Source of the DNA: JANMZR01 sp031383555
GTDB taxonomy: Bacteria; Bacteroidota; Bacteroidia; Cytophagales; Spirosomataceae
DNA length: 10,262 nucleotides
Direction of reading: 5' to 3'
Assembly (NCBI GenBank): GCA_031383555.1
Contig: JANMZR010000146.1
Location: 1 to 10,262 of the forward strand
This document shows positions 1 through 6,388 of the stretch, piece after piece (the first letter of the stretch is position 1; every line of letters begins with the position of its first letter). The position numbers were made by a program, and so were the translations under genes. The notes under the pieces were generated by a model, which saw only the letters and a list, made by a program, of their open reading frames with translations, was not told where the DNA came from and searched no databases.

Positions 1-172
1 TACTAACTTACTTACGGGTCGTGCTTTGGCCGATGACGTGATTGATGTTGAATTATTACTAATATTTGGAGGTGCTGATTTTAAGGCTAATCCAGGTCTG
101 ACAAGTGATAATGTATCAGCAAATGATAAAACTTTTTTAGGCTCATTCCCTTACCTAGCTTCTCCTTGGTAA
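1..172 (+). CDS. DUF4331 family protein, C-terminal end (partial)
   Basis: This is the last 56 codons of a gene that begins outside the window; the frame runs from base 2 and stops at TAA 170-172. The readable end contains TGRALADDVIDVELL, then a glycine pair, then ANDKTFLGSFPYLASPW. That order (a GR.L.DDVID block followed by ANDK.FL..FPYLA.P at the very C-terminus) is the usual ending of DUF4331 proteins, which are secreted proteins of unknown function. Only the C-terminus is visible, so the signal peptide and full length cannot be judged. It lies on the same strand as the TonB receptor gene, 62 bases upstream, with a hairpin between them. From memory, DUF4331 genes in Bacteroidota often sit beside TPR and HupE/UreJ genes, which fits the neighbours here. 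The family call is fairly secure; its biochemical role is unknown. Confidence 0.8.
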   Translation, partial: TNLLTGRALADDVIDVELLLIFGGADFKANPGLTSDNVSANDKTFLGSFPYLASPW

Positions 173-177
173 AATAA

Positions 178-220
178 AAAATGTAAATCCTTCTAACTAA
201 TGAGGAAGGATTTACATTTT
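178..220 (+). terminator. Hairpin with 16-bp perfect stem after the DUF4331 gene
   Basis: Bases 178-193 (AAAATGTAAATCCTTC) are perfectly complementary to 205-220 (GAAGGATTTACATTTT), with an 11-base loop. The stem begins 6 bases after the DUF4331 stop codon and its 3' arm ends in TTTT, as in an intrinsic terminator with A and U tracts folded into the stem. The next gene starts only 15 bases later with no obvious promoter between, so it may be a partial terminator or a 3'-end stabiliser inside an operon that lowers expression of the downstream genes relative to DUF4331. Confidence 0.75.
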
Positions 221-234
221 AACAAATTATAAAA

Positions 235-2481
235 ATGAAAAAGCTATTTCCTATCTTATTTCTTTTTCCTATTCAAACATGGGCTCATTTTGGATCATTA
301 TCAGGCACAATAACTGAAAAAGGAACTAGAAGCAAAATGATTGGGACTACAATTTCCATAGTTGGAACCAATAAATCAACCATCACAAATGAATTAGGAC
401 AATATAATTTTAAAAATTTAATTGCCTCGAATTACAAATTAGAAATAAGAAATATTGGCTATAAAACATTGATTTACAATATATTGGTTAAAGATGATGA
501 AACAACTATTGAAAATTTTGAATTAGAAATCTCACAAATAGATCTCAATGAAATTGAAATATTAACTACTAAAAATTATAGCCAACAATTGATTGGTAAA
601 ATAGACATAAATTTAAAAACTATAAATAACTCACAAGAGTTTTTGAGAAATGTGCCCGGCCTTTTTATTGGTCAACACGCTGGAGGAGGTAAGGCAGAGC
701 AGATTTTTCTCCGTGGATTTGACATTGACCATGGCACTGATATTCAAATCACTAGCGATGGCATGCCTGTGAATATGGTGTCGCACGCACATGGACAAGG
801 TTATGCCGATATGCATTTTATAATTCCAGAATTGGTAAAAGAAATAAATTTTGCAAAAGGGCCTTATAATGCTGCAAAAGGCAACTTTGCTACGGCTGGC
901 TATGTTGAACTAAATACAAAATCGACTATTGCTAACTCTGAAATAAAATTGGAAACTGGCCAATTTGATACCTATAGAGCTTTAGGAATTTTTAATTTAT
1001 TAGGCGAAAAATCGAAAGCTAAAAATCAAGCGGCCTATTTGGCAGGAGAATACAACTTTTCAAATGGTTATTTTGAAAATCCGCAAGACTTCAGAAGAAC
1101 AAATATATTTGGAAAATACCATGGCCATATTGGTAAAAATACAATATTAACTACCACATTATCAAACTTTAACAGCAAATGGTCTGCATCAGGTCAAATA
1201 CCAAATCGTGCTGTTTCAAATGGTGAAATTGGCTATTTTGGTGCCATTGACCCCAACGAAGGAGGTGAAACGTCAAGGAAAAATATAAATATTGAAACGG
1301 CTACCAATACAAGAAATAATAGGCTTATCAAGAATCAAATTTATTATTCAAAATATGATTTTGAATTGTATTCAAATTTTACCTTCTTTTTGAACGACTC
1401 AATTAATGGCGATCAAATAAAGCAAAAAGAAAGTAGAAATATAATAGGCTATAATGGTTCTATTAGCGATAATTGGGTAATAAACAAAATAAATATTAGT
1501 TCAATTTTGGGGATTTCAATTCGAAATGATGCCACAACCAATTCAGAATTGAGTCGTACTAAAAAGAAAAATATATTAATTGATCCGATAAAACTTGGGG
1601 ATATAAATGAAACCAATGCGGCAATATTTTTGGATGAAACAATTCAATTTTCTGAAAAGCTAAATGTCAATCTTGGAATTCGATTCGATTATTTTCAGCA
1701 TAAATATTTTGATAAATTACTTAATACCAACTCTTTAGCAAGTACAAATATAGTTTCACCTAAATTGAATATTAAGTATACATTCAATAATAGAACAGAA
1801 CTTTATTTAAATACTGGAAAGGGATTTCACTCAAACGACAGTCGTGTGGTAGTTGCACAAAACGGAATAAAAACCCTTCCAGCAGCATATGGCGCCGATT
1901 TTGGGCTATTTTTCAAACCTCTTAATCGTTTGATTATTAACCCTGCTATTTGGTATTTGTGGTTGGCACAGGAATTTATTTATGTGGGTGATGAGGGCGT
2001 TGTGGAACCTTCTGGTAAAACTCGTCGCTTTGGAATTGACTTTTCGGCTCGCTATCAAATTTCAAATAATATATTTTTCGATTTGGATTATAATACAACA
2101 AAACCAAGAGCAATTGGAATTGCCGAGGGTAATAATTATTTGCCATTAGCACCCATAAACACCAGTAGCTTTGGTCTTTCATATCATAATAAAAAAGGTA
2201 TAAACGGTAGTTTAAGAGGGCGATACATGGGAAATAGGCCCGCCAATGAAGATAATTCAACTATTGCAAAAGGCTATTTTATTAATGATCTTAATTTGAA
2301 TTATTCCCACAATAAATACAATATCGGGCTTTCAATTCAGAACTTATTTAATGTAAAATGGAAAGAAACCCAATTCTTAACCGAAAGTAAATTAATTAAT
2401 GAAAAAATGCCAGTGGAAGAAATTCATTTTACGCCAGGCACTCCTTTTTTTGCAAAACTAAGTTTTACATTCTCTTTTTAA
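235..2481 (+). CDS. TonB-dependent outer-membrane receptor with histidine-rich plug
   Basis: An outer-membrane active transporter of 748 residues, a normal length for the family. Residues 1-17 are a signal peptide with likely cleavage after TWA, leaving an N-terminal histidine. Residues 19-100 form a carboxypeptidase-regulatory-like beta domain (GSLSGTITEKG... GYKTL), typical of Bacteroidota receptors. The plug spans about 115-228 and includes FLRNVPGLF, IFLRGFD and GPYNAAKGNFATAGYVELNT. The rest is the beta barrel, ending in a C-terminal phenylalanine (LSFTFSF), the usual outer-membrane assembly signal. The plug has a histidine cluster, H148, H166, H184, H186 and H194, the last three in SHAHGQGYADMH. 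This is not a SusC-type receptor: it is too short and no SusD follows. The ATG follows an A-rich leader and directly precedes the signal peptide. It lies in a same-strand run with DUF4331, TPR lipoprotein and HupE-like genes. Substrate unknown; the neighbours and histidines suggest a metal or metal complex, which is inference. Confidence 0.93.
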   Translation: MKKLFPILFLFPIQTWAHFGSLSGTITEKGTRSKMIGTTISIVGTNKSTITNELGQYNFKNLIASNYKLEIRNIGYKTLIYNILVKDDETTIENFELEISQIDLNEIEILTTKNYSQQLIGKIDINLKTINNSQEFLRNVPGLFIGQHAGGGKAEQIFLRGFDIDHGTDIQITSDGMPVNMVSHAHGQGYADMHFIIPELVKEINFAKGPYNAAKGNFATAGYVELNTKSTIANSEIKLETGQFDTYRALGIFNLLGEKSKAKNQAAYLAGEYNFSNGYFENPQDFRRTNIFGKYHGHIGKNTILTTTLSNFNSKWSASGQIPNRAVSNGEIGYFGAIDPNEGGETSRKNINIETATNTRNNRLIKNQIYYSKYDFELYSNFTFFLNDSINGDQIKQKESRNIIGYNGSISDNWVINKINISSILGISIRNDATTNSELSRTKKKNILIDPIKLGDINETNAAIFLDETIQFSEKLNVNLGIRFDYFQHKYFDKLLNTNSLASTNIVSPKLNIKYTFNNRTELYLNTGKGFHSNDSRVVVAQNGIKTLPAAYGADFGLFFKPLNRLIINPAIWYLWLAQEFIYVGDEGVVEPSGKTRRFGIDFSARYQISNNIFFDLDYNTTKPRAIGIAEGNNYLPLAPINTSSFGLSYHNKKGINGSLRGRYMGNRPANEDNSTIAKGYFINDLNLNYSHNKYNIGLSIQNLFNVKWKETQFLTESKLINEKMPVEEIHFTPGTPFFAKLSFTFSF

Positions 2482-2555
2482 TATCCTGTAAAAAGGAAAG
2501 GTATTGGGGAGAGGTTAACTAATTAATAATTATCTATTTACAAACAGACATTCAA

Positions 2556-3854
2556 ATGAAAAAGGCACTATTTCTTACATATATTATACTCAATTTACTT
2601 TTGGGTTTATTCTCTTGTCAACAAAAAAACAAACCTTTGATAAGCTCAAAATATATTGATAGTTTATTGACAATCAACACTTTATCATCACGAGAAAAGT
2701 CATTAGATGCAGACATTAGATTTTGGAAAAACAGGTATGACTCAGATAAAACTTCCGAGACTAATACTCAAATATATGCAGGAATGCTTTCGTCCAAATT
2801 TCACCTTTATGGAAATATTGCAGACTTAAAATTGGCAGAAAACTTAATTCAGGAAATTTATAAAAATCAAAAAATTAAGGAGTCTGGTTTGGCTCGTAGT
2901 TTGGCTAATTATTCTGGGCTTCAGCATCGGTTCAATGAAGCTAGCGACTTGGCTAATAAGGCTTTAGAAATTGGTGACAATAAATACGAAAGCCTACTTT
3001 TACAATTTGATTCAGCTTTTGAATTGGGCAAAATTGATCAGGCAAAAATACTTTTATATAAAATAAAGAAAAAGTATGAATACGCTTATTATTTCAGGCT
3101 TTCAAAAATGAATCATTATGATGGCGATTTGGAAAAAGCTATTCAGTCAATGGAACAAGCAGCTTCATTAAGTCAAGGAAATATCTATTTAGAACAAGCT
3201 GCATTATCAAACTTGGCCGATTTACAATTGCATTCCGGTGATTATGAGCAGGCTACAGTTAATTTCAAAAAAAGTTTAGCAATAGACCACTCTGATTTTC
3301 ATTCCATAAAAGGGCTGGGAATTATCGCTCAAAATCATGATAAAAACCTCCAATTAACTGAAAAAATATTTAAATATTTGGCGAAAAAAACAGCTTCACC
3401 AGATATTTATTTTAACTTAATTCAGCTCGCACAATCGGCAGGAAATAAAGTATTAGAAATAAAATATGCTGAAGTATTTACCCAAAAAGCGAGTGAACTA
3501 GTTTTTGGAAATATGTATAATAAATACCTAATTGAGTTGAATGAAGGCGTTTTGGCTAACCCAAAAGCGATGTTAGAAATTGCTGAAAAGGAATTAAAAA
3601 ATAGGAACACGCCTCAAACAAATAGTTGGTATGCTTGGGCTTTGTATAAAAATAATAAGAAAGCAGAAGCTTTGTCTATTTATCAAAAAAAAGTGGCAGA
3701 AAAGCCCCTTGAAGGTCTTGAATTATATTTCATGGGAAAAATGATGGCAGCTGAAAAAAAATCGTATAACGCAAATGCTTATTTTAAGGCCGCTTTTAAA
3801 AATAAGTATGAGCTGATGCCAAAAAAAATTGTTGAATTGGAAACGCTAATTTGA
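2556..3854 (+). CDS. TPR-repeat lipoprotein
   Basis: A 432-residue protein with a lipoprotein signal peptide: hydrophobic residues 4-19, then LFSC with the acylated cysteine at position 21. The mature protein would be anchored in the outer membrane facing the periplasm or cell surface; the residues after the cysteine (QQKNKP) are not acidic, so there is no clear surface-export signal. The remainder is helical with degenerate tetratricopeptide repeats, for example around 113-140 (ARSLANYSGLQHRFNEASDLANKALEIG is split over two helices), 178-206 (ending in DLEKAIQSMEQA), 213-246 (LADLQLHSGDYEQATVNFKK) and 352-385. TPR proteins are protein-protein scaffolds; no catalytic motif is visible. It begins 74 bases after the TonB receptor with no terminator between, so cotranscription is likely. 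Its place between a receptor and an inner-membrane HupE-like protein suggests an accessory or scaffold role in the same system. The partner is unknown. Confidence 0.88.
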   Translation: MKKALFLTYIILNLLLGLFSCQQKNKPLISSKYIDSLLTINTLSSREKSLDADIRFWKNRYDSDKTSETNTQIYAGMLSSKFHLYGNIADLKLAENLIQEIYKNQKIKESGLARSLANYSGLQHRFNEASDLANKALEIGDNKYESLLLQFDSAFELGKIDQAKILLYKIKKKYEYAYYFRLSKMNHYDGDLEKAIQSMEQAASLSQGNIYLEQAALSNLADLQLHSGDYEQATVNFKKSLAIDHSDFHSIKGLGIIAQNHDKNLQLTEKIFKYLAKKTASPDIYFNLIQLAQSAGNKVLEIKYAEVFTQKASELVFGNMYNKYLIELNEGVLANPKAMLEIAEKELKNRNTPQTNSWYAWALYKNNKKAEALSIYQKKVAEKPLEGLELYFMGKMMAAEKKSYNANAYFKAAFKNKYELMPKKIVELETLI

Positions 3855-3864
3855 TAAGGTAATG

Positions 3865-3913
3865 GGTCATGAAACCAAGGCAAGTGGGCATGAAATTAAG
3901 GCAAGGGGGCATG
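3865..3913 (+). repeat. 21-nt tandem repeat, two full units plus a partial third
   Basis: Unit 1 (3865-3885) and unit 2 (3886-3906) match at 17 of 21 positions and share the core CATGAAA..AAGGCAAG. A third unit starts at 3907 with GGGCATG and then runs into the palindrome. The period is a multiple of three. Read from ATG 3862, the repeat encodes GHETKAS, GHEIKAR and GHA, in a 32-codon reading frame that closes at TAA 3958-3960. It may be a non-coding intergenic repeat or a tiny histidine-containing peptide gene. The GC-rich character stands out from the AT-rich surroundings. Confidence 0.7.
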
Positions 3914-3921
3914 CCCCCTTG
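3902..3921. repeat. 20-bp perfect GC-rich palindrome
   Basis: CAAGGGGGCA followed by its exact reverse complement. As RNA it can form an 8-bp stem (CAAGGGGG with CCCCCTTG) with a CATG loop. No T-run follows, so it is not a canonical intrinsic terminator. It overlaps the third unit of the adjacent 21-nt repeat. It may be a REP-like interspersed palindrome or an mRNA-stabilising hairpin between the TPR and HupE-like genes. Confidence 0.8.
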
Positions 3922-3983
3922 TATCAACCACCATTTAAAGAAGCTATCAATTTAATTTAAAAAAAATAATAAATTTTAAAAAT

Positions 3984-4664
3984 ATGAAATTCATTTATTA
4001 TTCGTTTTTCTTTTTGATTTTCCTCTTATTTCCATCGGAAATAATGGCCCATGATGTAGTAAAAGACCTCGAAAATATTGGTAAAACTGAAGCAATAATA
4101 ACCTATATAAAAATTGGCTTTGAGCATATTCTGCCACTTGGTTTCGACCATATCTTATTCATTATCAGCTTAATACTATTGAGCCCAAATATAAAACAAT
4201 TACTAATTCAAAGTGCGGCATTTACCATAGGCCATTGTATTACACTTATTTTGGCGAGTTATAATATTTTCAGCATTTCACCTTCAATTGTTGAGCCATT
4301 GATAGCCATTACTATAGCCTATGTAGCAGCCGAAAATATATTTTTGAATTTTAAAAATTATCATCAAAATTGGCCTAAAAAGACTCGTTTACTATTAATT
4401 TTTAGTTTTGGTTTATTGCATGGTTTAGGCTTTGCCGGAGCTTTATCTGAAATTGGTTTACCACAAAACGCTTTTCTACTTGCATTGTTAATGTTCAATT
4501 TAGGGGTAGAGTTAGGTCAAATTACGGTAATAATATTGACTTTATTACTTCTTAATCAAATACAAAAAAGAAGTAATTTGACTTGGTCAAGGTTGGCATT
4601 GCCCTTGTCTTCAATTATTATTTGTGTTAGTATTTACTGGATTTTCGAAAGAATTTTACTTTAG
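3984..4664 (+). CDS. HupE/UreJ family inner-membrane protein (HupE_UreJ_2 type)
   Basis: A 226-residue integral membrane protein. Residues 1-22 are a signal peptide, likely cut after IMA to leave an N-terminal HDV. About six membrane segments follow. Family motifs are clear and in order: H48 and GFDHILF (D55, H56), FTIGHCITL (H84), VEPLIAITIAYVAAEN (E104, E117), LLHGLGFAG (H146), and FNLGVELGQ (E176). These in-membrane histidine and acidic residues are the conserved set of the HupE_UreJ_2 family. Classical HupE and UreJ are associated with nickel or cobalt entry for hydrogenase and urease. No urease or hydrogenase gene is in the window, so the ion is not determined here. It follows the TPR gene after 129 bases that hold the tandem repeat and palindrome, and is probably the last gene of the DUF4331-TonB-TPR-HupE run. 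The ATG is the only sensible start, directly at the signal peptide. Confidence 0.9.
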   Translation: MKFIYYSFFFLIFLLFPSEIMAHDVVKDLENIGKTEAIITYIKIGFEHILPLGFDHILFIISLILLSPNIKQLLIQSAAFTIGHCITLILASYNIFSISPSIVEPLIAITIAYVAAENIFLNFKNYHQNWPKKTRLLLIFSFGLLHGLGFAGALSEIGLPQNAFLLALLMFNLGVELGQITVIILTLLLLNQIQKRSNLTWSRLALPLSSIIICVSIYWIFERILL

Positions 4665-4665
4665 C

Positions 4666-4693
4666 AATCCGACCACGTTTATTTGTCGTATGT
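4666..4693 (+). promoter_or_regulatory. Candidate ECF-sigma promoter upstream of the sigma gene
   Basis: AATCC at 4666-4670, a 16-base spacer, then CGTATGT at 4687-4693. The same two blocks with the same spacing occur at 6317-6344 before the fasciclin gene, while the spacers differ, as expected for -35 and -10 elements. It begins two bases after the HupE-like stop codon and would give a leader of roughly 85-90 bases before the sigma gene, implying autoregulation. Inferred from two copies only. Confidence 0.5.
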
Positions 4694-4718
4694 TTTTTAA
4701 ACCCCAAAAAGCAAAATG

Positions 4719-4749
4719 TTGTTTTCAAGTAATTGAAAGCGTAATTTTG
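4719..4749 (+). promoter_or_regulatory. Candidate Bacteroidota housekeeping promoter of the sigma operon
   Basis: TTG at 4719-4721, 20 bases, then TAATTTTG at 4742-4749, which matches the TAnnTTTG -7 element of Bacteroidota with a near-consensus spacing to the -33 TTG. It lies about 37 bases before the ATG of the sigma gene. It would give basal expression alongside the ECF-type element further upstream. Confidence 0.45.
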
Positions 4750-4786
4750 TATGAATGGAATCGCCGCAATTCGGTTTCATGAATGA

Positions 4787-5371
4787 ATGAGCAAAAGAAA
4801 AACCAAAATATCGGAGCAAGATTTATTGGAATTGTTGAAAACGAAAACCGAGAAAGGCTTTTCTGTTCTATATGACAATTACTCGGCGGCTTTGTTTGGT
4901 GTGATAAATAGAATAGTTCAGTCTGAAGAAATAGCAGCAGATGTAACGCAAGATGCATTTGTAAAAATTTGGAAGAATCTAGAGAATTATGATGCAGCAA
5001 AAGGGACAATTTTTACATGGATGATTAATGTAGCTCGGAATACAGCAATTGATAAAATAAGGTCGCAAGAATACTTGCAAACCAGGAAAAACCTGGAAAT
5101 TGAAAGTTATACAGGTGTAATTGATACAGAAAATAACTCATCGCTAAATATCGATGCAATTGGCTTGAAAAATTTGGTTGATAAATTGAGACCCGAATAT
5201 AAGCAACTCATTGATTTAGTGTATTATAAGGGTTATACACAATCAGAAATTGCTGAAGAATTTAACATACCATTAGGCACAATAAAAACAAGAATAAAAA
5301 GTGCAATTACAAGTTTGCGTAGTTTTATGTCAGAAATAATTATAGTATTTTTAACATTATTTTTAAAGTAA
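4787..5371 (+). CDS. ECF RNA polymerase sigma factor (SigK-like group)
   Basis: A 194-residue extracytoplasmic-function sigma factor. Region 2 spans about residues 25-92 (FSVLYDNYSAALFGVI, then ADVTQDAFVKIWKNL and GTIFTWMINVARNTAIDKIRS), covering core-polymerase and -10 recognition. Region 4 spans about 125-178 and contains the helix-turn-helix GYTQSEIAEEFNIPLGTIKTRI, which reads the -35 element. Region 1.1 and region 3 are absent, as usual for ECF factors. The gene is followed after 9 bases, in the same frame, by a membrane anti-sigma factor with an RskA domain, which places it in the SigK/RskA-like class. The C-terminal 13 residues (SEIIIVFLTLFLK) are unusually hydrophobic. An ATG at 4783 is out of frame; the chosen ATG gives a normal N-terminus. 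A likely target is the fasciclin gene downstream, which shares the promoter-like element seen upstream of this gene. Confidence 0.95.
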   Translation: MSKRKTKISEQDLLELLKTKTEKGFSVLYDNYSAALFGVINRIVQSEEIAADVTQDAFVKIWKNLENYDAAKGTIFTWMINVARNTAIDKIRSQEYLQTRKNLEIESYTGVIDTENNSSLNIDAIGLKNLVDKLRPEYKQLIDLVYYKGYTQSEIAEEFNIPLGTIKTRIKSAITSLRSFMSEIIIVFLTLFLK

Positions 5372-5380
5372 AAAAAGAAA

Positions 5381-6196
5381 TTGGATTTAAAAGCTTATAT
5401 ATCGTCAGGAATACTTGAAAGCTATGCTTTAGGCGCTACCACACCAGAGGAAGCGGTTGAGGTAGAGTCGATGGTTGCTCAGCATCCTGAACTGGCTTTG
5501 GAGTTAAAAGAAATTCAAAATTCGTTGGAGGAATATGCACTCATGCATGAGCAAACGCCACCTCAAGATTTAAAACAAAAAACGCAGGAAGCTATCTTTG
5601 GAACTCAAATATCCGAGGTTCCTAATTCTAATTTTACAATTTCTAAAAATAAGGAGGTTTTAGATGGGGAATTTAATGTTCGAATATACAATTGGCGAGC
5701 CGCTGCCTCTTGGGCACTATTAGCGTTAAGTGTTGGAGCAAACTTCTACTTTTTTAATGAATGGAAAAATACGGAAAGTAAGTTAGTAGTTGCAGAAGCA
5801 CAAAACACCCAGATGGCTCAAAATGAGACCATTCTAAAGGCCAATTATGAAAATAAAATTGCAATTTTAGACAGTGACGATTTCAAAAAAGTGACTTTAA
5901 AAGGCAGCGAAACAGCTCCTAATGCCGCAGCATCCATTTATTTCAATTCAAAAAGTCAGGAAGTTTACTTGACTTCTATAGATTTGCCGGAATTACCTGC
6001 TGGCAAGGAATACCAACTTTGGGCAATTATTGACAACAAACCAGTTGATGCTGGCTTAGTAGCTGAAAGGGATTCTTTAGGAAAATTAAAGCTTTCACCC
6101 AAGGCAACTGCTTTTGCCATTTCAATGGAAAATAAAGGAGGTAGTACAACCGCATCAGGCCCAAAAGGAGCTGTAATTGTGGTAGGAAGCGTGTAG
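5381..6196 (+). CDS. Membrane anti-sigma factor, RskA family, TTG start
   Basis: A 271-residue single-pass inner-membrane regulator that would hold the adjacent ECF sigma factor inactive. Residues 1-100 form the cytoplasmic sigma-binding part, beginning DLKAYISSGILESYALG..TPEEA, as in RskA-type anti-sigma factors of Bacteroidota. One membrane helix lies at about 106-125 (WRAAASWALLALSVGANFYF). A short helical, probably coiled-coil stretch follows at 128-165. The periplasmic RskA domain covers about 180-271 with the signature LPAGKEYQLWAIIDNKPVDAG and the late GGSTTASGPKG. The start is TTG at 5381: the family N-terminus begins exactly there, and the first in-frame ATG (5471) would cut off the first 30 residues. 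The TTG is in the same frame as the sigma gene, four codons after its TAA, so translational coupling is likely. In characterised relatives, signals act by regulated proteolysis of the anti-sigma factor; the signal here is unknown. A strong terminator follows. Confidence 0.92.
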   Translation: MDLKAYISSGILESYALGATTPEEAVEVESMVAQHPELALELKEIQNSLEEYALMHEQTPPQDLKQKTQEAIFGTQISEVPNSNFTISKNKEVLDGEFNVRIYNWRAAASWALLALSVGANFYFFNEWKNTESKLVVAEAQNTQMAQNETILKANYENKIAILDSDDFKKVTLKGSETAPNAAASIYFNSKSQEVYLTSIDLPELPAGKEYQLWAIIDNKPVDAGLVAERDSLGKLKLSPKATAFAISMENKGGSTTASGPKGAVIVVGSV

Positions 6197-6218
6197 TAAA
6201 TAAAGAATAAAATATTAG

Positions 6219-6256
6219 AAGGTTGCCAGAATTTAGTTTTTGGCAACCTTTTTTTT
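6219..6256 (+). terminator. Intrinsic terminator of the sigma/anti-sigma operon
   Basis: AAGGTTGCCA (6219-6228) pairs perfectly with TGGCAACCTT (6241-6250), the stem can extend inward by three further pairs including one G-T, and a run of T continues to 6256. This closes the operon and means the fasciclin gene needs its own promoter. Confidence 0.93.
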
Positions 6257-6316
6257 GCGCATAAATATATGATTTTCAATAAAATACACGTTTCTGAAAA
6301 TATTTTTAAATAGATA

Positions 6317-6344
6317 AATCCAATGTCAAGCCTCACTCGTATGT
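6317..6344 (+). promoter_or_regulatory. Candidate ECF-sigma promoter upstream of the fasciclin gene
   Basis: AATCC at 6317-6321, a 16-base spacer, then CGTATGT at 6338-6344, identical in blocks and spacing to 4666-4693 (the shared right block is 8 bases, TCGTATGT). It lies between the terminator of the sigma operon and the fasciclin ATG at 6389, giving an estimated leader of about 40 bases. No TAnnTTTG element was found in this interval, which favours an alternative sigma factor. Confidence 0.5.
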
Positions 6345-6388
6345 ATGTGGAAAATAAATATTCACATTCAAAATTAAATTTAAAAAAA

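Noticed and set aside
1976..2260. A 94-codon - strand frame inside the TonB receptor gene
   Set aside because: It is antisense to the well-conserved barrel region and shows no domain, start context or neighbour that would support it.
235..2481. SusC/RagA-type glycan receptor
   Set aside because: The protein is too short, lacks the SusC-specific plug features, and no SusD-like gene follows.
3862..3960. Annotating the histidine-repeat mini-ORF as a gene
   Set aside because: It is kept as a finding only. Its sequence is dominated by a tandem repeat and a palindrome, and a non-coding repeat explains it equally well.
4725..5009. A 94-codon - strand frame over the start of the sigma gene
   Set aside because: It is antisense to sigma region 2 and to the promoter region, with a composition typical of a shadow frame.
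6323..6388. An upstream ATG that would extend the fasciclin protein by 22 residues
   Set aside because: It puts charged residues before a complete signal peptide and overlaps the promoter-like element. The ATG at 6389 has the usual A-rich leader and starts the signal peptide.
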